A stretch of 64,000 bases of DNA from Isoetes taiwanensis (lineage: Eukaryota; Streptophyta; Lycopodiopsida; Isoetales; Isoetaceae), in NCBI GenBank assembly GCA_021234155.1, contig JAJEKV010000101.1, positions 1,221,140 through 1,285,139 of the forward strand, given 5' to 3'. Positions 36,788 to 48,430 of this stretch are shown here, piece after piece (within the stretch, counting starts at the first letter, position 1; each line of letters starts with the position of its first letter). The position numbers were made by a program, and so were the translations under genes. Under the pieces are notes generated by a model, which was not told where the DNA came from, made no database searches, and saw only the letters and a list, made by a program, of their open reading frames with translations.

Positions 36788-39700
36788 TGTTTGCCATAAT
36801 TTGGCAAACATAGAAGAGCAATTGACATTTCTCATTGATGGCTAACAATTTGCTGAAATATGTGCATATACCAAGTCTGCATCCTCAAGACAATTCAAGC
36901 AACCTCAAGTTGAAGAACCAAGCAAGGACTCTCATTTGAAGTATTGCAAAGAAGGGTTGAAGGTCAAAATGTAGTGCAAGGTCAACATAAGGAAGCTCTA
37001 TGGCAAGGTCAAGATTGGAAGACCCCCTAAGAAGTAAGATATTCATTCAAGTTCTTTTTTTTTTTGAAGGCAAGGTTTTTTATATTTTATAAATAAAGGT
37101 GGTCCAAAGACCTTATTACAAGACTCCTCAAGAGCCAGATAGGAAGAATTATATCAGTCAGTAGAACACATAAAACATCACATAACAAAATATCAAGTAC
37201 TTAGGTTGGAACCCCCTCGACCTCTTCTTTGCTCTAAGTACTATGTGGGGCACTGCTGGTTCCCATCAGTACTAGAACAGTGACCACAACCTCTTCCCCA
37301 GCAGCAAATACTATGGAAGAAGGTTCCTTGCTTTTCCACTGTTATTTTGCTTCTGCTCCTGTCCACGTGCTTCTACTAGGCCTCCAAAAAGGACTGCTCA
37401 AAGATATGACATTTTAAGCACAACACTCCCGAAGGTCATCCTAGCCAATAATGTTATGCAACAGCTGGAATTTGCTAAAATGAGCCTGCATTCCCATGAA
37501 GATCCTCTCCTGGGATGTAGCAAGCCTTAGGCTAACTCAAATTCAGGGCTCAAAAGTAGCCCACATGCATCCAACTCTATGGTCTTGTCGGCCCATATAA
37601 GTCAAGTATTCACATATTAGAACCCTCCGATTTCTAAATGTGTATTGAGCCCATCACACTTCAAGTTTGGTTAGGATTTCCTCGAGCATTCTCACTCATT
37701 TGGGACGGGGAGATCACGACAACTACTCCAAATCCAGATCCTAAAGATACTAGTTCCTTTACCGGGCATGGGTTAAAAAGGCGAGAACAAAGAGGCTGTT
37801 TCTTAGTAGTACAATGAGGTTTAGGCGCCATAGTTTCTGCACTATCTCACGAAAATAGTTTAAGCCCCCATCTGGAAACAATAAAGCAAAACCGGACAAT
37901 CCCCACGAAAGATGTTCTTGCAATCTTGCCGGACATGTTACCTTAGCATAAGCACGTCAAACATAATCTCAAGCCCGACCCACGGATGCTTGGCTTAATA
38001 AATCTGTAGCTAGACAAAATCTTTAGCTAACATACTTCACTAAAGTAGCTTAAAACGATTCAGAAGATAGAAAGAAAGAAACAAGACTGCAAACCAGCCA
38101 TAGACAAGATTCGATCCTCAAGTAGGCCCCTTACGCACATGCTTAGAGAGAAGAAACTTGATGTAGCAAAGGGATTTAGATAAATGGCAAGTTCCAAGAG
38201 ATACAACACATAAGCCCTCGAAACTCCTCTCGAAAATAGCATGGATTCGGACATTTCAAGAACTTGTTCCCAAAACCGAGGTTGGAGATCTCTATTTCTG
38301 AAGAACCGGGCTATAAAAATAAAGAGACTAACAGGCCTTCTTCATATCCGGCCAAGACAACTTTGGCAGTGAGTGCAGTCATAACCAAAACTGGAGCGGC
38401 CTTCCAACCAAATTTGAAAGGCGACACGATATCCAAAAAGACCAAGCAGCTCAAAGACTGAAAAATCGCCATTAGGGCTTACCATAGTAGGCATGATCGA
38501 GTCCGAAATGAATCCCAGGCGGGGTGCATATGCGTGAGGGGCTACAGAAGAAGCTCCACACACCACTCCTTATCCGCAGCCTGAACCATGCCAGCTCCGT
38601 CCAGAGCTCATCCAGCAGCATCTTGGGAAGGATCTGCAAGAGCAACAGGGTCGGGCCTCCCGGCGCCGGCCCTAAAGAAATTTCTGTGCCCTAGCCGCCA
38701 TCGCCGGCTCGTTGTCGGCAAGTGGTCATCACACTCACCATTTGGCATGATCTATACCTTGAGGAACTCCTTGACTCCAATTGCCTCCTTTTACTCACCA
38801 TTATTCAAATCCAAAATGGCTTAACCTATCTCCTAGTCAAGAACAACACACACTCCATCACACATCCACTATTTCCCTAAATCCTTGTTGAAATTGGCAT
38901 ATTAATGGCCAATAGGGCACACTCTCTCTCTAAAGCAAAAAGGAGGGAGAAAAACACTCATTCCCATTACAAAGTCACTTGGGCAAAATTTGGTCTAAGC
39001 ATTATTAAGATTTCGTGCCAAAAGTGCGTATAATTATGCCACATCACCATCCACCTCACCAAAAATGCCACCTCACCATACATGTCATCTAACATTTTGT
39101 TTTCCATCTCACACAAGTTGTTGACTAGGAAAAAAGATTTTTGCCATGTCACCATGCCATGTCATCATCCACCCCACCAAAAGTTAGCCACCTCATCACA
39201 CATCATATTCCTTCTTTCATCTCACAAAGTTTTGACTAGAGGAAAATTCTGCCGCCAAGTCACCATATGCCAAGTCATCACATACCCACGTCACCTTTGG
39301 TTGCTTACACATACCCTACACTTACCACGTGTCCAAACTCCAAGATCATACCATTTAAAAGAAAAAATATGTGCGAGCAATTATTTCCTATGAACCCTTT
39401 GCCTAGGTATGATTTCATCCAATCCCCATGCGCCGCGTTGCCACAGGATTATTTTTCGAAGAAGGCACGTGGGATATTGTTCCTCGCGAAAATTCTTTGA
39501 CCTAAAAGGTCGGGGCCAAGATCCGACCTCTCAGGTGGATCGACACGATAATCATGAGCTTGAACATCTCCTTTGTATCCTTATGCTTCAAGAAACATCA
39601 CAACACATATAAGCCAAAACCAAACAACCTCAGATGCCAAGAATGTGCCGGAAATAAGAAAATAAAAGGGGGATACGTTCTGAAACAAGATGTCGGCTTC

Positions 39701-40573
39701 TATGTGAAATTCTGACGTCTGAGCTACTCTATGTACCGGATTTGGAAGTATTTAGCGAAGAATGGCCTGCCTTGCATGAAGTTTATTTGAATTCAATGCA
39801 AAAACACGATTGTTTACCTTCTTATGATTATTTTGGATCCCGTGCCCAAGACTGTGAGCTTGGGAATTGATGTTTACCTTCTATGTGATAATCAAATGAG
39901 AGAAAATCCGACCTTGGTAAGTACTATTGTTATTTAGCAGTGTGAATTCTTATTCCTTTATGCTAAAAATCCATAAAACACAGAAAATAGAGGTTATTAG
40001 CAATACCTGAGTTAGTTTTCTTGCACCATAGGGTCTTTACAATAAGTACCATCCCAAAAATCATTAAAACATATCTCTAGAACCCATAAATGCATTTCAT
40101 TCTTGAGCGGCTAAATAATTTTTCCCCACAAAATGGTGGCAAATTGCTTTTTTGTGATACATATGCCCTTAGTGCAGAGTCATTAGAAGTTAAATCAATT
40201 GTCAAAACTAAAAAAAGTGCTTTCGATCTCAAGAATTGGCAAAACAAGCTCTCGGGTTGGGATATTGACTCAAAATTGACTTGGTGGTAAAGCTCAATTC
40301 CATAGAGAGAAGCCTAAGGAATGCAAATAGGCCTTGGTATACTAATCAAGCATATTGTCTAGAAGCTTTGTGGATTGGAATTGTAGAAAAACTCTCAAAG
40401 ATTGTTCCAGGGCAAGTTTTTGCTGTGATTGGTTTTTTTCTGTTTAGGGAAAGTGATCTATTCGAGTTCTTGAGCGTAGTATTTGCAGAATTCTCTACAG
40501 AGTGGTTGCCTATAGCAACCTGGAGGTCCTATACCCTTGAGGTTGAGGGTTTTGTCCAGGAAAACCTTCAACA
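36788..40573 (+). repeat. 3' LTR of the Gypsy element, split by a 1.7-kb insertion
   Basis: LTR sequence runs 36788-37057 and resumes at 38744. Its 5' hairpin (tgtttgcca ... tggcaaaca, 36788-36810) differs from that of the 5' LTR in both arms, yet still pairs. The CA end at 40573 is followed by the AATAG target duplication. A clear polypurine tract just upstream of 36788 was not seen. Confidence 0.88.
37058..38743 (-). mobile_element. insertion in the 3' LTR, probable poly(A)-type retroelement
   Basis: Comparison with the 5' LTR gives the insertion limits directly. The left end on the plus strand is a T run followed by gaaggcaagg, so on the minus strand the insert ends in ccttgccttcaaaaaaa, like the 3' end of plant L1-type LINEs or their non-autonomous relatives. 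The body has only short open frames, and no reverse transcriptase was recognised. The only shared flank is TTT, so no proper target duplication is visible. It could also be a processed transcript copy. Confidence 0.65.
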
Positions 40574-40578
40574 AATAG
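40574..40578. other. 3' target-site duplication AATAG
   Basis: The five bases after the 3' LTR repeat the five bases before the 5' LTR. Confidence 0.8.
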
Positions 40579-40983
40579 AATAGATTTTTTATTGTCCACA
40601 GAGACCAACTGACCTATGAGACCCAAACAAAAAGAGAGCATCAAGCGTATTACTGTCAGGATTAAAAAACCCATGCCCCGAAAGGTTTTCGAGAGAATAA
40701 CCTTAGCAATAATAAGTATACTGGTACACTGTATAATTATATAGGACAATTCAATACTGTCCCGGAAGACACAATTGAGTCCGTGGTGCCTGGTGCGACA
40801 TTAATATGGGCATCTTTAGCCCAAAGAATTTACCACGATTTGTTTAATTGTAGGGATGGTATGGAAAATAAATTCCACGTGTCCACATTAGAGGACCAAT
40901 AGGAGCAGGAAACCATGCCAGGTCTTTTAAAGGCCTTGCAATATTGGCGGGAAATTGGCAGAGAGGTCTGATCCGCCATAGCC
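40579..40983 (+). promoter_or_regulatory. NDC80 promoter and 5' leader
   Basis: Only 405 bp lie between the Gypsy target duplication and the NDC80 start codon. The stretch contains a TATA-like ttatatagg near 40736, a G-box CACGTG at 40876-40881, a CCAAT at 40896-40900 and an E2F-type site at 40944-40955. The transcription start is not known. Regulation in the cell cycle is inferred from the E2F site and from the gene's role. Confidence 0.6.
40944..40955 (+). promoter_or_regulatory. E2F-type binding site
   Basis: TTGGCGGGAAAT matches the E2F/DP consensus TTTSSCGS with the full GGCGGGAA core. It lies 29 bp before the NDC80 ATG. E2F sites are common in promoters of S/G2/M-phase genes in plants; function here is inferred. 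Confidence 0.7.
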
Positions 40984-42986
40984 ATGTCCGGCGCTGCCAA
41001 GCCTCCCCGCCATAGCCTCTCCGGCGCATTCAGAAAGCGTTCAGCAAGCACAAGTGGGCAGCAAATCCCTCTTCCCCTGCGGCCTGGAAATACTCGCAGA
41101 TCCAGTATCTATGGCAAAGGTTCGTCGGTTCAGCCAAAACAGGATCCTCGACCCATCAATGACAAAGCATTTCAGAAGGAATGCATGAGTGACCTTGTCT
41201 ATTACCTTACTTCTCATGGGTATAACTCTCCGATTTCTTCCAAGCTTCCAACCGGTAAGGAAATCAAGGATATCATAGAGTTTTTGTTTAGACAGTATGA
41301 TCCTAATATGGTCTTAGGTAAATTAGAGGAAGATGTTCCTGCATTTTTTAAGTCTATTTGTTATCCTTTTCAAATCAGTAAGAGTGCCCTCTATGCCGCC
41401 GGAAGTCCTCATTCCTGGCCCGGCCTTCTTGCTGCACTAGCTTGGCTTGTACATTTGTTACGATATGATGAAAGGGCAGCTGAAATAAGGGCTGAATCTG
41501 GTGAAGGAGGGCGATTTTTTTATTATATTTGTGCTGGATATCATGAATTCTTGGCTGGAAACGATGAACATGTGGCAAGGCTGGATAATGAGTTTAGGGA
41601 AGAGTATCTCCAAGCAATAAATCAGGTTGGCCAACAGAATGAAGAACTCGAAAAGAATGTTGCTGAGTTGCAGGCCAAACTACATAGCATGAATGCTGAA
41701 CCATCACCGTTGTCGGTGTTGGAAGCAAAGAAAGCAGATTATGTTAGTGACATATCGAAATTCACAAACATGATTAGCACTTTGCAATCTCATAAGGATG
41801 CAACCATTAATAAACTTGAGGAAAAGAAGCACGAATTGGTATCACTTAAAGCTGAAACACAGGCTGTTACAGAAGAAAATCAGGCTTTAAAGGAGAGAAT
41901 CGATGCCCAGGAAATTAGTGTTGCAGGAGTTGAAAAAATGGATAAAGAGAGCCAGATTTTAGATTCCAATATCGAGGCAGTTACAAAAGCAGCCCAGGGT
42001 TTTGAGAAGGAGGCATGGAATAATGAGATCCAATCTGCTAAAATGCTACGAGAACTTGAAACAGCCATTAATGGCTACAATGCTGCTTGTGCAAGGTGTG
42101 TCTTGTGTTTTAAGTACCCTACCTTTGTGCAATATAACTCTTGTATATGAAACAGTTTCTATTTCTATGTGAACAGGCTGAGATCTTTAGCTGGAGAGAC
42201 AGAAGATTCTCAAAGTGAGTATGAGATAAGGTTGAACTCAAGAGCTGAGAAACCTGAAGAGATACTTGGAAAGGATGTTAAGGCTATGATAAAGCCTGTC
42301 GTAGAAGCTCTAATGGAACAGAGTGAAAAGGCAATCCGAGATGCTAGGGAAGAAATTCTTGTCTTGCAAAAAAAAGTCTATGCTGATGAGGTTGCTCACC
42401 AAGCAAAACTTGATCAAGTTACAAATCAGAAAGCCCAAAATAAGAAGGTATATGTTGTACATTTTTTCCTGCATGGAGAACGTGTTTAATTTTAAGGTTT
42501 TTCTGGTATTAAGAAATATGGTCCTCTTTGTAGATAGAGACACTCTACAAGGGAAAGAAGGAAAAAGTAGATAAATATATAAAATCAAAGGAAGCTGAGC
42601 GTGCAAGACTTGAAGCAGAACTTGCAAATGATGAAGAAACACTGAAGACTGCCTTAAATGAAGCATCTGAACGTTTGAAGGTAATAAAACTATTTTTTGT
42701 TGCTTTTGTAGTTCTGTTTTGTCTTATTGACATGCATTGTTTGGGAATGCAGAAGACCAATAAGGAATATGAAGAAACCCTAAGCCGTTGTACAGAAACC
42801 ATTAGGGAAAAACAAGCTATTATGATGGACGACTTGCAGTTCTTGATTGAGTATAAGGAGAAGATGCAAAGAATTTTTAGTAAAACTGAATTGGTTGCAG
42901 ATGAAACTGCAAAAATGGCAGCAAGCTCTGTATCGAGTGTTAAATCTTTCTTGCAGCTGGGTTATAGTTCCATAGCCGAAGTTTAA
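40984..42986 (+). CDS. NDC80: kinetochore protein NDC80/HEC1 homologue, four exons
   Basis: NDC80 is the microtubule-binding subunit of the outer-kinetochore NDC80 complex (with NUF2, SPC24 and SPC25), needed for chromosome segregation. Exons are 40984-42095, 42177-42447, 42534-42680 and 42753-42986, all with GT-AG introns that keep the frame, giving 587 codons; the Arabidopsis protein is of similar size. Residues 1-50 are a basic tail with Aurora-type sites (RHSLS, RKRSAS, TRRSS). DPRPINDKAFQ at 54-64 opens the calponin-homology domain, which includes YPFQISKSALYAAGSPHSWPG (127-147) and ALAWLVHLL. From about residue 205 to the end the sequence is long coiled coil. The start is the first ATG of the frame and precedes the conserved tail. 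No stop or frameshift was found, so it is judged functional. Its upstream neighbour is the Gypsy 3' LTR in the same orientation. Confidence 0.95.
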
Positions 42987-43838
42987 GAGTGTAGTGGCAC
43001 GTAAATGATATTGCTAGTGCAAACCGAGAAAAGGAAGATGGCAACAGTGTTATCAAATTGTTTCCATGTATATAACACGTACATAGCATAGATCTTGCTA
43101 TTGTGATAATAATATTTCATACCTATTGAGTTCCTCTGGTGTCTAAAATCCCTGTTTGTGGCAAAAAAGGTGGTCAGCAAAATATGCAAAAGAACCAAGC
43201 TAACTAGTGTCCTTATGTTGAGGATATTTTACGTGTAGGGTACCAATTAAAATGCTATTTATTAAAAAAAAAATGAACCACATCAACTTTTCCATTCATT
43301 TCCGCCACAACACTCACACTCTTAAAGATTTGAATAACGTCGGCAAACGACAGAGACACGCATTGAAAGCTAAATTATATTCATAACTCGTCAACGTGTG
43401 AGCAAAAGTCATGGATTCAAAAATAACGTGGTTCTTGTTGATTGATAGGAGGGTTTTTTAGCAGGATTGCCTAACCCAAGGTGCAATTCTAAACTGTCCA
43501 CGTGGGCACCCACATCACCCAACCTTCCATGCCCACGTCAGTAAAATTCCTCTTCTTCAAGCATCCGGCCTCCAGCGCTTGGCCTCCAGCACAAAGTAGT
43601 TGCGGCTGTTGAACCGTGCAAACCCTACCATAGGGAAAAGCCTTCTGGATGCTCTAGAATCGGAGGGAAAAAACCACAGGGATTAAAAAAATTTCAGGAC
43701 AATGTCCCGAATCTTGGGCTTTGAGCAGTTGTGCCAACTGTTTTGAGGTATCACTCCGCCTTTTCTCATTGAACTTGGCTTATTCTGTAACTTGGTCCAG
43801 CAAATTTTGCTTTTTCTCGGGTTTTCTTGTATACAGAA
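42987..43838. other. NDC80 3' flank and anonymous sequence
   Basis: The first 200 bp are probably the NDC80 3' untranslated region, though no strong AATAAA signal stands out. No further gene is recognised up to the inverted repeat at 43839. Confidence 0.4.
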
Positions 43839-43935
43839 ATGTTGGTGTGGAGGGAATTCTGGCCAAGAAAATTGGCCGACACCGTCCGACGCGCGGAGGC
43901 TAATTTTCTGGCCAGAATTCCCGACACACGAACAT
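43839..43935. repeat. imperfect inverted repeat, arms about 40 bp
   Basis: The left arm from 43839 (atgttggtgtgg, then gggaattctggcca) is nearly the reverse complement of the right arm ending at 43935. About 20 GC-rich bases (around cgtccgacgcgcgg) form the loop. Four or so mismatches and one gap are present. It resembles a small foldback or MITE relic. Confidence 0.7.
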
Positions 43936-44618
43936 TGGTGTAATGTGAAAATAGGGTGGGCCAATTTCTGAAAAAAGTTACTGCTTATTCTTTCTCTCTC
44001 TTCTTGCTGGCTCCAGCTATGGCATCTCTTTGACGCCAAGGAGTTTGGCTAGGGCGATCGGCTTGTTTCTTACGTCATTTGGAGCGGCTTGGCTGTGGAA
44101 TCCTGGCTATTCGATTTTCAAGTGGAGCGCCACTCTTTTTTGCCGTTCTTAGAGCATTTTAAGTTGATGGCTACTGTTTCTCGAGTTTCTTGAAGCTTTA
44201 TAGGTGCAGCTCCTCTGTTTTTCCATAGTTTTATGGTAAGTGGTTGATTTTTCACGCTTTCTTGCTATTCTTGCTTTTATTGCTTCAATTTTTGATATAT
44301 CAGGGCTTCTAGAGTGCTAGGATGAGTTTCTTGGCCCTGTGGACAAGTTCTTCGAGCTACTTAATGTTGTGGACGAGTTTCTTGGAGCAAAGCAAGCTTA
44401 TAGCTATGGAGGTAAAAAATAGAGCATGAGGGATCTGCGTCATAGTCGTAACTAGATCTACCACTGCAGCATTTAGTATGGCCTAAGCATTTACTGGGAT
44501 CTGCTAATACGAGAGATCTGGAGCTTGAAGAGTGGATAGTTTGGCTCAGATTTGAGACCGAAAATGAATTTATGCAGGATATTATAAGAAAGCAAGCAAC
44601 AATGAGAGGGCTTTTAGA

Positions 44619-44675
44619 CTTCCGAAGCTGAAGTAAGAAAAAAGTGCCCCTTTTTTCTTACTTCAGCTTCGGAAG
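44619..44675. repeat. perfect 26-bp hairpin with 5-base loop
   Basis: Bases 44619-44644 (starting cttccgaagctgaag) and 44650-44675 (ending cttcagcttcggaag) are exact reverse complements, with loop TGCCC. No gene surrounds it. The perfect pairing in otherwise anonymous DNA is notable. Confidence 0.9.
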
Positions 44676-47595
44676 ATAGAAGGATTGTCTCTATCTCCAC
44701 CTTGTGATTCTATGTAATTCCCTGATAGTTTTATGAATGCAATTGTTATGATTTTATTAATTTTATCTGTGTGAATCTATCTGCGATGAATATCTGGAAT
44801 GGATTTATTGATTTTTGTCTGATCAAGAAATTTGAACTGAAGAAACACACGCTTAAAAAGAATAAATGATTCATGAAAAATCAAGTTTAAGAATTAGCAA
44901 TTCCAGGAAAGAATGTCTGCCACGAGGCAGACAGAGATTGGCGGATAGGGCAGAAACTAGCCCACCCTATTTTTACGGTTGAGAGAAATAGGGGAATAAC
45001 TTATTTTTTTTAGTTTATTTTCTTTCTTGGTTTTACATCTCCAACTCTAGCAATCTTCCTGCTTGCACCGCATAGCTCATGTCCTTCGATAGCTCTTTAT
45101 TTTCACTAGAACTACATCCTGTTGGCATCATAGTCTTCTTCTTTTTATTTCTTGATTTCGTTGTTGGTCCTGGCCGAAATTCCTGAAGCTCCATAGCTTA
45201 AGTTATCTATTTCACAATTCTGATGATTAGGTGCAGTCTATCTGCAAAATTGAAGAAGAAAATTAAGGGAGAATTATCCATTTCCTTATTATGCATAGCC
45301 GTTACTCCATTACCATTTGGAAGACTACTTGTCTTCAGGTGCCGACTGATTTGAGGTACTGGTTGATGGCTCTATTTACAGTTATTTTATATACCATATA
45401 GAAGTTGCAGCAGGCTTTTGTGCCGATTTTTATTAAAGTTAAGGAATAAATACAATGTTGCCTTCCATTATATGCTTTGGTTCCATGTCGTTGTATGCTT
45501 TGGAGAAGCATTATTAAACTCCCATGATATCATCATGGATAGTCTACTATAGCAAAAATATGCAGTTCTCATCTTGTGCAATACACTTCTGGATACCAAA
45601 CCATATCATCTCCCTTTATATATAGCAAGCAGAACATTAATTAGAGTTGTTAGCATCATTCTTGCATTTGCTGCAGCGTTTCGTCTTTTATTCTCCATCA
45701 TCTTATGCTGGACAACAAGGGAAGGAGCTTCATTTGGCGACTTGGTTTTGACAACAAGGGACAAAGCTGCATGTATAATTCAGTCACTCAGCTAGTGTAT
45801 TGAAGCTTTCTAGCAGTGAAATGAATATGTCTACATATGTTGTAACCAAATACCAATGATGTATTTGTGGAAGAAAGTTTCATATCAAGCACATGGGCGG
45901 CAACTCCTTAGTTGCAGGTGAAACAAATATATTATTTTCTTCCTGCTTCATAATGTCATGTATACAGAGGCCTTATCTTTAAAATACATTTTTTATTGCA
46001 GTGCAAGACCCTGTCATTCCATCCAGTCCAAAGCATTATATTTGTGTTGTTGATTATCCTGGATGAGCAGGACAATAGAGACCAGTTCTTATTCAAACAA
46101 TTCTGTTTGAGGCTGATGCCATATCATGATCAAGCTTGCAAGAGCAAAATAGGTAGGTCGAGGCTTGACATCTTGAATCAGAGAGAGCTTGGAATATGTT
46201 ACCTTGAGAGCTCTTCCGAACAAGTCTCTTTTGCATTCTTATATTACATGCGATAGGGAAGTATAATGAAGAAGAACAATTGCTCAAAACAAGGATAATA
46301 GGACCTAACATTGGTCTTCAAAACATACCATGCAGTTTCCTTAAGATCTTTGAAAAGACTAAACCCCTAGTTTGCCAGTTCGATACTCTTCTGACACATA
46401 TTATCAAATGCACTCTTTGTGAGTTCTAGCAGCATATACAAACTTTGTGCAGCTTTATGCGGGTGTGACTTATTTCTTGATGCTTGGAAAGGCCTTAGCC
46501 AATCAAAGTAAAGTTGATAGAAGCTCAACTCCATAAGGCACGCGTTGTATGATTATTTACTCATATACATTTGTTATGAAGATGAGATAATAAATGTGCA
46601 GGAGAGGACACATGCCATGCTTCAAGCCAATATGGTTGAAGATCTAGATAAGCATATGCCTCTGTACAAGCATTTATTGGATGCAGTTACATAAGTATCT
46701 TACCAAACTACTGCAAAATTTGTGAGCAACAATATTTGTTGTCAAATTTCTAAAATTCTCATGCTAGTCAAATGTCAGAAAGAAGACAGGAGCGTTGGCT
46801 CGGCCTTTAGACCCATTGATAAAAGATACTTCAACAACATAGGTCAACGGTTTATGGAAGATTGGTTGTATTTGAAATTTGTTATTACGTATTGGTGCGT
46901 TTGCCACAGCATGCATTTAAGTTGTCCGTGATATTCTTGCTTGCTACCTCCTTTGCAACATCTTATCGGCATTTTGAAGCTTCTCTAGTGGCATCATGGT
47001 CTGCAACAACAAGATGATGCTATAATATCATGCCGATATTTGGTCCTAATCACTTTAAAAAATTCCAGCGTTCGTAAATGGAGATATTATAAAGAAGACA
47101 AAAATTAGAATATAATAGGATAGAATACAAGTCTATTGTTAATCGTCTAAATGTATGCTTCATGGATGGGCAAGTAAATGCTTCAGTCATTTCTATGCTT
47201 CATGGATGAGCAAGTAAATGCTTCAGCCATTTCTTCCTTCCATAGGAGAATATTGCCAATTATATGTAGAAAATAAGTTTTATATGTTTTGCAAAATCTC
47301 ATTGGAAGGAAGGCAAGATGCGTCATTCCTGTTTTTCCCCATGGTTGATAGTTCTTGTGGCTGCTATTGCGGGGTGTGCAGCATTATCTGCTTCAACATG
47401 ACTCTCTTGATATGGATTGGGAGATCATTGGGCAGATCCACCATGCTAGGTTTGAATTGCACAAAGAGGCAAAGCCTTGTTTGATGGGGGCTAAGAATAT
47501 GTGCTTCATTCGTAGGTCAAGGCAAGTCATTTAATTTTTCAGCCATTGATTTTGATATACTTAGATTTTTACCTCTTGCGACTACTGAACTGAAC
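44676..47595. other. anonymous sequence with scattered coding-like blocks
   Basis: Short coding-like blocks exist on the plus strand, for example near 45996-46256, 46722-46931 and 47395-47520. The last reads like an exon ending before a possible donor, with a run DWEIIGQIHHARFELHKEAK. I do not recognise the family and cannot build a gene model. Confidence 0.25.
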
Positions 47596-48430
47596 TGTTG
47601 TTTGTTCGCAGACAGGCAATAGCACGCATCTCCATTATAAAAACTAGTATATGCAATTGCATCCTCCCTCACTGTCTTAGAAATGAATACAGTAACTCTT
47701 CGCATTTCCTCTCCTATTGGTGTGGTGTATGCATTATATGTCCTCTTTCTGGAAAACACCGCACAGTTGATCATATTTTGACCTTGTCTGCTATGATAGA
47801 AAGGGCAAAGTGTCCAAGAAAGATATCTTGCATTTGTAGACTCTTGACACTCAATGCAAAGGTTGGGCGAGAGAATGGACAAGATTGAAGTACCGAGCTC
47901 TTTAATGGGTGCAGTGGCTAGACTCTATGAAGAAATAATTGCAAAACTTGCAATAACAATATTTGATGGATTTCGCAGCAATGTCGATGTTAAACAGGGG
48001 TGTCCTTTACCATCGACCTTGTTTGGCTTATTTATAAATGAATTGGAAGAGTGGTTAATGATAAACGATTATGCTGGAACATGCTTGTGTAATATATCAC
48101 CCAATTATTGTTATATGCAAATGCCATAGTCCTGATATCGGATAGCCTAGTAGAGGGGTTACAAGGACATTTGAACAACTTTGTGGAATTTTGTGGGACC
48201 AAAGGGATGTCAGTTTACTTGTTGAAAAAGATGGTGTTTGGGATTGATAAAAGACCGACTGCGAACTATAAACATAAGCATTTAGAGTTGGTTGAATCTT
48301 ATAAATATATGGATTTGGAAATATGCTCAAAATAGAGTAAAAAAACATGTGTCCAAAAGAGGATACCAAGATCCAGAGCTGCGCTTTATGGTATGCTTGC
48401 AAGGTGTCATCGCATTTTCATTGCAGTAGT
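47596..48430 (+). pseudogene. LINE reverse transcriptase fragment
   Basis: Blocks in successive frames give KHRTVDHILTLSAMIERAK (about 47755-47810), then LGERMDKIEVPSSLMGAVARLYEE (47857-47930), VKQGCPLPSTLFGLFINELEEWL (47990-48055) and, after a frameshift near 48105, LLYANAIVLISDS (48105-48140), where YADD is expected. GLQGHLNNFVEFCGTKGMS and a LVESYKYMDLEI block follow. Motif A itself is lost. The order is the canonical LINE order, and the changed YADD plus frameshifts show it is inactive. Confidence 0.88.

Larger units (their letters stand above)
28498..40578 (+). mobile_element. Ty3/Gypsy LTR retrotransposon, full structure, decayed coding region
   Basis: The two LTRs (28503-30619 and 36788-40573) begin TG and end CA and are flanked by the 5-bp direct repeat AATAG (28498-28502 and 40574-40578). 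A tRNA-Gln primer site follows the 5' LTR. The inside encodes gag, zinc knuckle, protease, an RNase H-like domain, reverse transcriptase, a degenerate second RNase H, and integrase, all on the plus strand and separated by stops or frameshifts. The 3' LTR is split by a 1.7-kb insertion. Without that insertion the element is about 10.4 kb. The integrase-downstream position and domain order fit the non-chromoviral plant Gypsy (Tat/Athila-like) group; exact lineage is not settled. The element lies in the same orientation as, and just upstream of, NDC80. Confidence 0.93.

Noticed and set aside
37058-38743. full LINE with its own reverse transcriptase
   Set aside because: Neither strand shows reverse transcriptase motifs; only the 3' end is LINE-like.
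42310-42666. 118-codon minus-strand frame
   Set aside because: It overlaps NDC80 exons and introns in antisense and has no domain.
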